Below are positions 1-5,661 of a stretch of 6,236 nt of DNA, piece after piece. The stretch lies in NCBI GenBank assembly GCA_934339215.1, contig CAKRHU010000101.1, positions 1 through 6,236 on the forward strand, in the 5' to 3' direction. The translations under genes were made by a program, and so were the position numbers. Source of the stretch: an uncultured Lacticaseibacillus sp. (lineage in GTDB: Bacteria > Bacillota > Bacilli > Lactobacillales > Lactobacillaceae). Position 1 is the first letter of the stretch. Every line of letters begins with the position of its first letter. The notes below the pieces were generated by a model. The model saw only the letters and a program-made list of their open reading frames with translations, was not told where the DNA came from and made no database searches.

Positions 1-779
1 ATACTGTCTATGCTTTGTTATTAAATCCCGCCACCACCGACTTTGAACGGCAATTGCTTCAAACTGCCAAACAACATGCAGAAAGCGACGACCACCGTGC
101 TTGGTCAACGCTTGAAGCTGGGTTGCGGCCTTTGGCGAGGCGAGATAACTTGACGCCAGATGTGGCCGATTTTTATGCGACTTTGCGTCATCAGCCGGTG
201 TCTCAGTTTGATTTTGCGCGCCACAAAGATGCCTTGACGCGTTATCCAAACGCAATTTTTGCCGGCGGCTGTTTTTGGTGTTTGGTGCAGCCTTTCGAAA
301 CCTTACCAGGGATCATTTCAGTTGAATCTGGCTATACCGGAGCAACGCTGCCAAATCCCACATACGCACAAGTCCATGGCACTGACACTGGCCACGTAGA
401 AGCGGTTCAAGTCGTCTATGACCCAGCAGTCGTGAGTTATCCGCAGTTGCTTGATTTATACTGGCAACTTAGCGATCCCACTGACGCTTGGGGTCAGATC
501 AATAACCGCGGTCCTGCTTATCGACCGATCATCTTTACCACTTCCGATGAACAAGCGGCCCAAGCCCAAGTTTCAAAGCAAGCGTTGGCCGATCGACATG
601 AATATCGTGACCCGATCGTGACTGACATTCGCCCAGCCACCACTTTTTGGCCAGCGGAAAATTATCACCAGCAGTTCTATTTAAAACAGCCTAAACGCTA
701 TGCCCGCATCTATCGCGCACGCCTTCAATTTCTCTGGTTCAAACGCTTCACCGGCCGCCTCAGCAAATGGTTTGCGTAA
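1..779 (+). CDS. msrA: Peptide-methionine (S)-S-oxide reductase MsrA, 5' end outside the window
   Basis: Cytoplasmic repair enzyme that reduces the S-form of methionine sulfoxide in proteins, using cysteine chemistry recycled by thioredoxin. The reading frame is open to the window edge. The residues TVYA before the first possible start (TTG at 15) look like coding sequence, so the true start is probably upstream. Counting from that TTG, residues 1-78 form an N-terminal extension, which I recall from lactobacillar MsrA proteins. The catalytic domain follows, with GGCFWC at 84-89 (nucleophile Cys86, likely resolving Cys89, the only two cysteines), GYTG at 106-109, GHVEA at 126-130 (Glu129 matching the E. 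coli catalytic Glu94) and Tyr169 in the AYRPIIF segment. WPAENYHQQFY at 212-222 is typical of the family. One oddity is Asn164 where NDxGxxY usually has Asp. The gene ends at TAA 777-779, directly at a terminator. The family call is very secure; the start is unknown. Confidence 0.95.
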   Translation, partial: TVYALLLNPATTDFERQLLQTAKQHAESDDHRAWSTLEAGLRPLARRDNLTPDVADFYATLRHQPVSQFDFARHKDALTRYPNAIFAGGCFWCLVQPFETLPGIISVESGYTGATLPNPTYAQVHGTDTGHVEAVQVVYDPAVVSYPQLLDLYWQLSDPTDAWGQINNRGPAYRPIIFTTSDEQAAQAQVSKQALADRHEYRDPIVTDIRPATTFWPAENYHQQFYLKQPKRYARIYRARLQFLWFKRFTGRLSKWFA

Positions 780-804
780 AAGTCCTCAGCTGAGGACTTT
801 TTTT
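778..804. terminator. Palindromic intrinsic terminator between convergent msrA and marR-type gene
   Basis: Positions 778-801 form a perfect 24-base palindrome (core AGTCCTCAG/CTGAGGACT), giving a stem of about 10 bp with a minimal loop. On the + strand it is followed by seven T residues (798-804), a classical Rho-independent terminator for msrA. On the - strand the same hairpin has a short U run, so it may also end the convergent regulator gene, whose stop codon is at 803-805. Confidence 0.88.
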
Positions 805-1204
805 ATGCTTGCAATTTCCCCATTAAAGCCGTCAACCGTTTGATTTCACTCGGCGTCAACTGGGCCAATAAATGATCTGATTGTGCTTGTTCAAACGCAT
901 GCAATTGTGGATACAAACTTGCGGCTTTAGCGGTTGGGTACACGCACCGCAAGCGCTTATCTGAAGCATCGGTTTCCAGTCGCAACCACCCATCGCTAAC
1001 CAGCTTTTTCACCGTGCGAAAAGCGGTGGTACGATCGATTTGCAGGGAATCGGCTAAAGCCCCTAAAAACATGCCAGGTTGCTCACAAACTCGGATCAAA
1101 TAAATAAAGCGATTATTATCCAAATCAAGCGGTCGAAATTCTGCATTGCTGCGAATTTGAATCGTGCGCGTAATGGCACCGATATCGCCAATAATGTCTA
1201 ACAT
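803..1204 (-). CDS. MarR-family winged-helix transcriptional regulator
   Basis: A 133-residue DNA-binding protein, slightly shorter than the usual 140-150 for MarR proteins. Residues 44-88 read as a winged helix-turn-helix: a first helix (FLGALADSLQI), a recognition helix around 58-70 (RTTAFRTVKKLVSDG), and a beta wing with the MarR-type DKRLRCVYPTAKA pattern at 82-94. The flanking N- and C-terminal helices would form the dimer interface. The start is ATG (complement of 1202-1204), preceded by a strong AGGAGGTG ribosome binding site (complement of 1209-1216) at 5-base spacing. The gene is divergent from the LysE-type exporter gene, and two palindromes lie between them, so it most likely represses the exporter and itself in response to a ligand. 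The effector cannot be read from sequence. Cys40 and Cys87 are present, but redox sensing would be speculation. Confidence 0.88.
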   Translation of the reverse strand: MLDIIGDIGAITRTIQIRSNAEFRPLDLDNNRFIYLIRVCEQPGMFLGALADSLQIDRTTAFRTVKKLVSDGWLRLETDASDKRLRCVYPTAKAASLYPQLHAFEQAQSDHLLAQLTPSEIKRLTALMGKLQA

Positions 1205-1223
1205 AAGCCACCTCCTGGGTTCA

Positions 1224-1252
1224 AGTTTACAAAATAATCATTGCATTTGCAA
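1224..1252 (-). promoter_or_regulatory. Putative promoter of the MarR-type gene
   Basis: Reading the - strand, TTGCAA (1252-1247) as -35 and TAAACT (1229-1224) as -10 are separated by 17 bases, each matching 4 of 6 consensus positions. The -35 lies inside operator 1, which would give autorepression. The leader before the ribosome binding site would be only a few bases. Plausible but unproven. Confidence 0.4.
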
Positions 1253-1255
1253 TGA
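1238..1255. promoter_or_regulatory. Operator 1, perfect 8-2-8 inverted repeat
   Basis: TCATTGCA-TT-TGCAATGA is a perfect inverted repeat, of the size and form bound by MarR-family dimers. It sits between the divergent regulator and exporter genes and overlaps the -35 elements proposed for both directions. The same sequence recurs 45 bases downstream as operator 2. Confidence 0.75.
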
Positions 1256-1269
1256 GTTACTTGTACACT
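1241..1269 (+). promoter_or_regulatory. Putative promoter of the LysE-type exporter
   Basis: TTGCAT (1241-1246) and TACACT (1264-1269) are 17 bases apart, matching 3 and 4 of 6 consensus positions. Operator 1 would cover the -35, and operator 2 would lie just after the expected start near 1276. The elements are weak, so other choices in this AT-rich spacer are possible. Confidence 0.35.
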
Positions 1270-1282
1270 CGATTTTATCAAC

Positions 1283-1299
1283 TCATTGCATTTGCAATT
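1283..1299. promoter_or_regulatory. Operator 2, second copy of the palindrome
   Basis: TCATTGCATTTGCAAT (1283-1298) repeats 16 bases of operator 1 exactly, with 6-bp arms ATTGCA and TGCAAT around TT and only the outermost arm bases diverging. It lies three bases before the AAGGAG ribosome binding site of the exporter, a position suited to blocking elongation or extending repressor binding. Confidence 0.7.
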
Positions 1300-1314
1300 A
1301 AAAGGAGCTTGCCT

Positions 1315-1872
1315 GTGTTTGCATTCATTAGTTTTATCGTCATCATGTCCATCACCCCTGGGCCCAATACCATCATGGCGATGGTATCTGGGCAAACGCG
1401 TGGCTTGACCAAATCCTGGCCATTAAATCTCGGGATGGCTTGCGGTATGGGTGTCATTGGGATCGTTGCTGGGTCGTTTACCGACTGGCTTCAACATACC
1501 CCGACTTTTATCGGTGGGATGAAAGTCGTCGGTTCTGCTTATTTGTTATATTTGGCGTATCATGTCGCCATCAGTCGCCCTGATGCTGGTCGTTCTGAAA
1601 GTGGGACCTTCACCACCGGTTTGCTATTACAAATGACCAATATCAAAGTTTATTTATACTTTATTACCGGCTTAGGGGCATTCAGCTTGCCAGGGATTTG
1701 GGCGTCGATCCCCACCCGTTGGCTATTGATGGTGTTTGTGGGCAGTCTCGGCACTTTCTTGTGGACGAGTGGCGGCCAGTTGATCAATGCGTTTTATCAA
1801 AAGCACTTTCGCCTTGTAAACAGCTTCGTCGCAATATTATTAGGGTTTTCCTCGCTCGATTTGTGGCGGTAA
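1315..1872 (+). CDS. LysE/RhtB-family amino acid or metabolite exporter
   Basis: A 185-residue integral membrane protein of the LysE/RhtB export family, whose members expel amino acids or their analogues; the substrate here is unknown. The start chosen is GTG at 1315, with AAGGAG (1302-1307) 7 bases upstream. It gives the family N-terminus MFAFISFIVIMSITPGPNT, with the signature ITPGPNT at 13-19. An in-frame ATG at 1252 lies inside operator 1 and is rejected. About six hydrophobic segments are visible, at roughly 2-20, 38-56, 65-86, 101-123, 134-157 and 167-184. The conserved NPK of the family's central segment is NIK here (109-111). At 185 residues it is a little short for the family, but both ends look intact. 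It is divergent from the MarR-type gene, its probable repressor. Confidence 0.88.
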   Translation: MFAFISFIVIMSITPGPNTIMAMVSGQTRGLTKSWPLNLGMACGMGVIGIVAGSFTDWLQHTPTFIGGMKVVGSAYLLYLAYHVAISRPDAGRSESGTFTTGLLLQMTNIKVYLYFITGLGAFSLPGIWASIPTRWLLMVFVGSLGTFLWTSGGQLINAFYQKHFRLVNSFVAILLGFSSLDLWR

Positions 1873-1904
1873 GTCGGCGGCCCATGCGTTGCTGGCGCCG
1901 ACTT
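1871..1904 (+). terminator. Stem-loop after the LysE-type gene, weak terminator candidate
   Basis: AAGTCGGCG (1871-1879) pairs perfectly with CGCCGACTT (1896-1904) around a 16-base loop, overlapping the stop codon at 1870-1872. No T-run follows, so it may protect or process the 3' end rather than terminate efficiently. It is the only end-of-transcript structure found for this gene. Confidence 0.5.
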
Positions 1905-2138
1905 CACAGCGAGTCTTTGACATCATGAGAATTTTGCCACGATTGAGGCCTTACTGTGATCAGGATTGCCAACACGCAAACCTCAGCAAGCGATTGTGCC
2001 TGGCGAAGCGGCATCGAATCGAGATATTTTCTAAGCAACATTTCACGCGAGTTGCGCTGCAACTGGCTGCTAGCGGGCCAAACAAGCGTCACTTCACGGC
2101 AAAAATTTGTCGGCGAGAAAACTTTTTTTGAAAAAGAC
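1905..2138. other. Intergenic stretch with no recognisable gene
   Basis: Open frames of 80-100 codons occur here on both strands, but none has a convincing ribosome binding site or a familiar protein pattern. The longest, on the - strand, would begin inside the T-box leader. The only structure seen is a small inverted repeat, AGTTGC-GCT-GCAACT (2050-2064). The segment may be decayed sequence. Confidence 0.5.
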
Positions 2139-2167
2139 TTGCGCAAAAACCAAATACCGGCTATGAT
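2139..2167 (+). promoter_or_regulatory. Promoter of the T-box leader and asnA
   Basis: TTGCGC (2139-2144) and TATGAT (2162-2167) are separated by 17 bases. The -10 matches 5 of 6 consensus bases, while the -35 is weak apart from its TTG. Transcription would begin near 2174, about 15 bases before the base of T-box stem I, which is the expected geometry. Confidence 0.65.
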
Positions 2168-2190
2168 TGCTACATTAAAACAAAGCGAAA

Positions 2191-2461
2191 AACTGACGAG
2201 AGACAAGTAAGACGATCAGGCCGCACAGTGACTCGGAGCTAGTGAGAACCCGAGATGACACCAATCGTTTGAATAACACTCTCATAGTTGCCACCCCAAA
2301 TGCTTCGCAAAGTAGGCGTGGTCGTCTGATCGGGACGTTATCATCCGATGGCGCATGAAATCGTGCGCTAATGAGGTGGTCCGGGGTATGCCGGACAACT
2401 TGGGTGGTACCGCGAAATGAAGTCTTTCGTCCCTTGATAGCTGGGGCAGAAGACTTTTTTA
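2191..2461 (+). promoter_or_regulatory. T-box riboswitch, asparagine-specific (specifier AAC)
   Basis: A tRNA-sensing leader that lets transcription proceed when uncharged tRNA-Asn accumulates. Stem I base: AACT and GAGAG (2191-2194, 2198-2202) pair with CTCTC and AGTT (2279-2283, 2286-2289). Just above is the specifier bulge, with the typical AAGTAAGA on the 5' side (2205-2212) and GAAT-AAC-A on the 3' side, placing the Asn codon AAC at 2275-2277. ACGAT/ATCGT (2212-2216, 2264-2268) and CTCGG/CCGAG (2232-2236, 2250-2254) continue the stem to a distal loop ending GTGAGAACC. Further hairpins lie at 2291-2321, 2329-2349, 2351-2368 and 2379-2396. The conserved T-box GGGTGGTACCGCG is at 2402-2414, with the tRNA-end-binding TGGT at 2405-2408. 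ACTT (2398-2401) pairs with AAGT (2420-2423) in the antiterminator, which competes with the terminator at 2420-2460. The specifier agrees with the downstream asnA. Confidence 0.95.
2420..2460 (+). terminator. T-box-controlled terminator before asnA
   Basis: AAGTCTT (2420-2426) pairs with AAGACTT (2450-2456), and GTCCC (2429-2433) with GGGGC (2443-2447), followed by six T residues (2455-2460). Its 5' strand is shared with the antiterminator, so binding of uncharged tRNA-Asn prevents its formation. It stops asnA transcription when asparagine is plentiful. Confidence 0.93.
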
Positions 2462-2494
2462 TTTTGCCTTAAATCAATCAAGGGAGTTTTGTTC

Positions 2495-3502
2495 ATGCAT
2501 TTATTAACACCAACTGGTTATGATCCAAAGTTGTCCCCACGTAAGACCCAAGAAGCGATTCGCTATATTCGCGAAACCTTCCAAGATGAATTCGGCAAGC
2601 AACTGAACTTATCTCGGGTGTCTGCCCCAATGATGGTCGATAAAGCCACCGGGTTAAACGATAACTTAAACGGGACTGAAAGCCCAGTATCCTTCACCAT
2701 GAAGGACATGCCTGGCCATCAAATGGAAATCGTGCATTCTTTGGCCAAGTGGAAGCGCAACGCTTTGGGCGAATTCGGTTTCCAACCTGGCGAAGGCTTG
2801 TACACCAACATGAACGCCATTCGCAAAGATGAAGATCTCGACAACTTCCACTCCATTTATGTCGATCAATGGGACTGGGAAAAAGTGATCACCAAAGAAG
2901 AACGTACAGTTGAAACCTTAAAAGCGACCGTGCGTCAAATCTTCAAAGTGATCAAGCATATGGAACATGAAGTTTGGTACAAGTACCCAGAAGCCGTGCA
3001 CCATTTACCAGATGAGATTCATTTTGTCACCACGCAAGAACTTGAAGATCGCTGGCCAGACCTCGACCCAATGGCGCGTGAAGATAAAATTGCCAAAGAA
3101 CTCGGCTGTGTCTTCATTATGCAAATCGGCGGGGCTTTGAAATCCGGCAAGCGTCACGACGGCCGCGCCCCTGACTATGATGACTGGTCATTAAACGGCG
3201 ACATCATTTTCTGGTACGAACCATTGGATTGCAAGCTTGAAGTTTCCTCCATGGGAATCCGGGTGGACGAAGACGCGATGGCTAAACAATTGAAGATTGC
3301 TGGCGCCGAAGATCGTCTTTCCTTACCATTCCACCAAAAGATCATGCACCAAGAACTTCCATATTCCATCGGCGGTGGGATCGGCCAATCACGCTTATGC
3401 ATGTTGTTACTGGGTAAAGCCCATGTCGGCGAAGTCCAAGCCAGCGTTTGGCCACAGGAAATGATCGACGCCTGCGACGCGCATGACATCCACTTGCTGT
3501 AA
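2495..3502 (+). CDS. asnA: Aspartate-ammonia ligase (ammonia-dependent asparagine synthetase)
   Basis: Cytoplasmic enzyme converting L-aspartate, ammonia and ATP to L-asparagine, AMP and pyrophosphate. It shares the fold of class II aminoacyl-tRNA synthetases. The 335 residues agree with the family (330 in E. coli). Family motifs seen are HSLAKWKR (81-88), [14 protein letters not shown] (101-114), YVDQWDWE (122-129), [22 protein letters not shown] (split across 210-231), LNGDIIFW (233-240) and the class II motif 3-like GGGIGQSRL (293-301) with Arg300. The start is ATG 2495, with AAGGGAG (2480-2486) 8 bases upstream; an in-frame TTG at 2489 sits too close to that site. The gene stands alone behind its own T-box and is followed by a strong hairpin, so it is probably monocistronic. 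No defect is seen. Confidence 0.97.
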   Translation: MHLLTPTGYDPKLSPRKTQEAIRYIRETFQDEFGKQLNLSRVSAPMMVDKATGLNDNLNGTESPVSFTMKDMPGHQMEIVHSLAKWKRNALGEFGFQPGEGLYTNMNAIRKDEDLDNFHSIYVDQWDWEKVITKEERTVETLKATVRQIFKVIKHMEHEVWYKYPEAVHHLPDEIHFVTTQELEDRWPDLDPMAREDKIAKELGCVFIMQIGGALKSGKRHDGRAPDYDDWSLNGDIIFWYEPLDCKLEVSSMGIRVDEDAMAKQLKIAGAEDRLSLPFHQKIMHQELPYSIGGGIGQSRLCMLLLGKAHVGEVQASVWPQEMIDACDAHDIHLL

Positions 3503-3531
3503 CAGCACATTAATATAGTAGAAACACGTTT

Positions 3532-3581
3532 GACGCGCTACAAATGCTTTGAATCCTAAAAGCATTTGTAGCGCGTCTTTT
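3532..3581 (+). terminator. Long-stem intrinsic terminator after asnA
   Basis: Positions 3532-3550 and 3559-3577 are perfectly complementary over 19 bp (outer arm GACGCGCTAC, inner ATGCTTT), around an 8-base loop and followed by TTTT (3578-3581). It lies 29 bases past the asnA stop codon. The stem is unusually long and the T-run short for a simple terminator. Confidence 0.85.
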
Positions 3582-3599
3582 AGATACGCTGGCGATCAA

Positions 3600-3655
3600 G
3601 AAGTACTAACTTCACGGCTAAATTTTTTACTATGTATTCCAATTTAGCATATAAT
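3600..3655 (+). promoter_or_regulatory. Operator-like inverted repeats with a TATAAT box
   Basis: Two inverted repeats occur upstream of the DJ-1-OYE promoter: GAAGT-ACTA-ACTTC (3600-3613), and GCTAAATT (3617-3624) with AATTTAGC (3641-3648), 16 bases apart. A perfect TATAAT follows at 3650-3655, but the best-spaced -35 (TTACTA, 3627-3632) is poor. This could be a second, regulated promoter or a regulator binding site. No regulator gene is adjacent. Confidence 0.35.
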
Positions 3656-3682
3656 ATTCCCAGATTTCGAATTCCCCATCCG

Positions 3683-3710
3683 TTGACATCCCCTCTTCAA
3701 CTCGTATACT
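3683..3710 (+). promoter_or_regulatory. Strong promoter of the DJ-1-OYE operon
   Basis: A consensus TTGACA (3683-3688) and TATACT (3705-3710, 5 of 6) are separated by 16 bases. Transcription should start near 3717, giving a leader of about 27 bases. This is the best housekeeping-sigma promoter in the window. Confidence 0.85.
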
Positions 3711-3743
3711 GAAATCAGCTTACAAATGATAAGGAGCAATTCT

Positions 3744-4421
3744 ATGACTAAAGCACTCATTGTCGTCACCAACCACGCCCGCTTTGACGGGACGAACCGC
3801 GCTACTGGCGTGTGGTTTTCTGAAGCCACGCATTTTCACGATGTGATGAGCCAAAATGGTATCGGCGTCGATTATGTTTCCCCTGAAGGCGGCTATGTGC
3901 CATTGGATCCAGCATCCCTCACTCAAATGGATGACTTGAACTGGACCTATTATGGCGACCAAAGTTATCGCCAAAAATATCTCGCTCATTCCCTGTCCCC
4001 GATCCAAGTTGACCCGACGCTTTATGATTTAATTTATTTTGCCGGCGGCCATGGGGTGATGTGGGACTTCCCGAAAAACCAGGCACTTGCCGATATTGCC
4101 AAGCAAATTTATGCGCAAGGCGGCATCGTTTCGGCAGTTTGCCATGGCGTGGTCGGCTTGTTAGCCATGGGGGATTTCATCAATGGCAAAAAGCTCACTG
4201 GCTTTACGAACGAAGAAGAAGATATCAATCAACTCACGACCATGGTGCCATTTTTAGCTGAAGATGCGCTGAAAGCCGCTGGTGCCGATTATTCAAAAGC
4301 TGTTCCGTTCACGGAACATGTGGTCGTGGATGGCCGCTTGATCACCGGGCAAAATCCGCAATCTGCGCATGGCGTTGGTCAACAAGCAGCTGATTTGCTG
4401 CAAGAGGCGCGAAATGAGTGA
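3744..4421 (+). CDS. DJ-1/PfpI-family protein (Hsp31/glyoxalase III-like)
   Basis: A 225-residue cytoplasmic protein of the DJ-1/PfpI superfamily, in the larger Hsp31-like group that includes chaperones and glutathione-independent glyoxalases. Its exact activity is inferred only. It has a Rossmann-like start (KALIVVTN, 3-10), a catalytic-type Glu27 in SEATHFHDV, the GGHG turn at 101-104 in YFAGGHGVMWDF, and the nucleophile elbow AVCHG with Cys133-His134. The C-terminal part (TGQNPQSAHG, 201-210) is typical of the group. The start is ATG 3744, with AAGGAG (3731-3736) at 7-base spacing; the in-frame ATG at 3726 precedes that site. It is the first gene of an operon, and its stop (TGA 4419-4421) lies inside the next gene. 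Pairing with an enone reductase suggests detoxification of methylglyoxal or other reactive carbonyls. Confidence 0.88.
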   Translation: MTKALIVVTNHARFDGTNRATGVWFSEATHFHDVMSQNGIGVDYVSPEGGYVPLDPASLTQMDDLNWTYYGDQSYRQKYLAHSLSPIQVDPTLYDLIYFAGGHGVMWDFPKNQALADIAKQIYAQGGIVSAVCHGVVGLLAMGDFINGKKLTGFTNEEEDINQLTTMVPFLAEDALKAAGADYSKAVPFTEHVVVDGRLITGQNPQSAHGVGQQAADLLQEARNE

Positions 4422-5448
4422 TTTTTCGAACCCGCTGACTTTGAAATCTGGCGTCACCCTCTCCAATCGCTTGTTGATGTCGCCGATGACCACCCAACAA
4501 AGCTTCTACAATGGCACCGTCACCCAAGACGAAATTCAATATTATGCCGACCGAGCAAGAGGTTTAGGCGCTGTGATCACCGGGGCCGCTAATGTGCAAG
4601 CGCAAGGCAAAGGCTGGCCTGGTGAATTATCGATCGCATCAGATGACATGCTACCACAACTGCATGCCTTAGCCGGTGCGATTCAAGCCCAAGGCGCCAA
4701 AGCGATTGTGCAGATCTTTCACGCTGGACGAATGACGCATGCCGCGACGTTAATGGGTGCACAACCCGTTTCTGCCAGTGCGATCGCGCCTTTACGTCCT
4801 GATGCTGAAGTGCCGCGCGCAATGACGCTTGATGAAATTCACGCCACAATCAAGGCGTTTGGGGAGGCCACGCGTCGCGCCATTGAAGCGGGATTTAATG
4901 GCGTTGAACTCCACGGTGCCAATACTTATTTGCTGCAACAATTTTTCTCCCCGCATTCCAATCGGCGTGAAGACGAATACGGTGGCAGCCGAGAAAAACG
5001 GTATCGCTTCATTAAAGAAGTCCTCGATAGTGTTTTTGCTGCCGTCGAAAAATATGCCGATCGGCCATTTTTAGTCGGCTACCGGATATCACCTGAAGAA
5101 TTTGAAACCCCTGGCATTCGTTTTGAGGACACGCTGTGGTTGTTGGATCAACTCAAGGCCACCAGTTTGGATTATGTGCATATCTCGTTAAATGCCTACG
5201 ATCGCGTGGCACGCGATGAGCAACATGATCAAAAGCCAATTTTGGCCTATGTCCACGAGCAACTGGCTGGACAGCTCCCATTGATCGGGGTCGGCAGTGT
5301 GCGCACGCGAACGGATGTCGAACACGTGTTGGAGAATGCGGAGCTCGTGGCAGTTGGGCAACAATTGTTATACGACCCAAGCTGGGCAGTGAAGTTAGCC
5401 ACTGGTACTGATGAGCGATGTTACAAGTGCCTTTTGAAGAAGCAGTGA
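4414..5448 (+). CDS. Old Yellow Enzyme-family NAD(P)H:flavin oxidoreductase
   Basis: A 344-residue FMN-dependent TIM-barrel enzyme. Family members reduce activated double bonds, such as alpha,beta-unsaturated aldehydes, ketones and maleimides, with NAD(P)H. Visible features are NRLLMSPMTT near the N-terminus with Thr26/27 at the flavin-modulating position (Cys26 in YqjM, Thr37 in OYE1), QIFHAGR (100-106), the active site GVELHGANTYLLQQFFSP (163-180) with His167, Asn170 and Tyr172, NRREDEYGGSREKRYRF (183-199), GYRISPEEFE (222-231) and the FMN-phosphate loop GVGSVRTRTD (292-301). The His-x-x-Asn pair is as in OYE1 rather than the His-His of YqjM. The start is ATG 4414, overlapping the DJ-1 gene by 8 bases, with AAGAGG (4402-4407) 6 bases upstream, so translational coupling is likely. 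An in-frame ATG at 4369 deep in the DJ-1 gene is rejected. The cysteine pair CYKC at 336-339 near the C-terminus has no assigned role. Confidence 0.9.
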   Translation: MSDFSNPLTLKSGVTLSNRLLMSPMTTQQSFYNGTVTQDEIQYYADRARGLGAVITGAANVQAQGKGWPGELSIASDDMLPQLHALAGAIQAQGAKAIVQIFHAGRMTHAATLMGAQPVSASAIAPLRPDAEVPRAMTLDEIHATIKAFGEATRRAIEAGFNGVELHGANTYLLQQFFSPHSNRREDEYGGSREKRYRFIKEVLDSVFAAVEKYADRPFLVGYRISPEEFETPGIRFEDTLWLLDQLKATSLDYVHISLNAYDRVARDEQHDQKPILAYVHEQLAGQLPLIGVGSVRTRTDVEHVLENAELVAVGQQLLYDPSWAVKLATGTDERCYKCLLKKQ

Positions 5449-5574
5449 AATTTGTCCCGCTGAATACCCCATTGCATGACTTTGCGGCAGCCCGCTACCA
5501 GCATTGAGCACCGTCAAATTGAATTTGCACAAAAACTAGGCTTCAAACTTGCCAGCCACGAAATCTTGTTTTAA
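5445..5574 (+). pseudogene. Possible gene relic: two short frames joined by a one-base shift
   Basis: A GTG at 5445 overlaps the OYE stop codon and opens a 20-codon frame (KFVPLNTPLHDFAAARYQH, stop 5505-5507) behind a weak GAAGAAG. The next frame is open from 5464 to TAA 5572-5574 and has an ATG at 5476 (32 codons) but no ribosome binding site. Its end contains SIEHRQIEFAQKLGFKLASH, which resembles the C-terminal region of Fur regulators (E. coli Fur, from memory, has SIEARQREIAAKHG) or the KLGFK end of acetyltransferases. Dropping one T near 5505 would join both frames into about 42 residues. It may be a decayed third operon gene, or the second frame may be a leader peptide for the downstream exporter. 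The relic call is tentative and the family unresolved. Confidence 0.3.
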
Positions 5575-5577
5575 CAT
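5549..5577 (+). promoter_or_regulatory. Putative promoter of the ABC exporter gene
   Basis: TTGCCA (5549-5554, 5 of 6) and TAACAT (5572-5577, 4 of 6) are separated by 17 bases. Transcription would begin near 5584, only a few bases before the terminator hairpin at 5589. No usable promoter fits between that hairpin and the exporter start codon, which makes this the best candidate. Confidence 0.5.
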
Positions 5578-5588
5578 AACCTCAACAC

Positions 5589-5641
5589 AAGCGTTACGGA
5601 TCCTTAGTCCTTACTAGGCATGAGATCAGTGACGCTTTTTT
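5589..5641 (+). terminator. Terminator or attenuator hairpin just before the ABC exporter
   Basis: AAGCGTTAC (5589-5597) pairs with GTGACGCTT (5629-5637, one G-U), GATC (5599-5602) with GATC (5624-5627), and the tip has CCT-AGT against ACTAGG. Six T residues follow at 5636-5641. It can end the DJ-1-OYE transcript. Because its T-run stops 20 bases before the exporter ATG, it would also terminate any transcript reading into the exporter, which points to attenuation. Confidence 0.8.
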
Positions 5642-5661
5642 CTTGGATTGGAGTTGACAGC

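Noticed and set aside
1252..1314. Upstream in-frame ATG for the LysE-type gene
   Set aside because: It lies inside operator 1, lacks a ribosome binding site and adds 21 residues not typical of the family; GTG 1315 has AAGGAG at good spacing.
1904..2206. 100-codon open frame on the - strand between the exporter and asnA
   Set aside because: It begins inside the T-box leader, has no convincing ribosome binding site, and its protein sequence shows no recognisable pattern.
2161..2287. CTATGA (2161-2166) complementary to TCATAG (2282-2287) as the T-box base stem
   Set aside because: The first arm overlaps the -10 box and would not be transcribed; the pairing at 2191-2202 with 2279-2289 fits the T-box model.
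3175..3510. 111-codon open frame antisense to asnA
   Set aside because: It is a shadow of the strongly conserved asnA coding frame, with no start signal or protein family pattern of its own.
5620..5661. In-frame ATG at 5620 as an earlier start of the ABC exporter
   Set aside because: It lies inside the terminator hairpin without a ribosome binding site, whereas ATG 5662 has TTGGAG 8 bases upstream.
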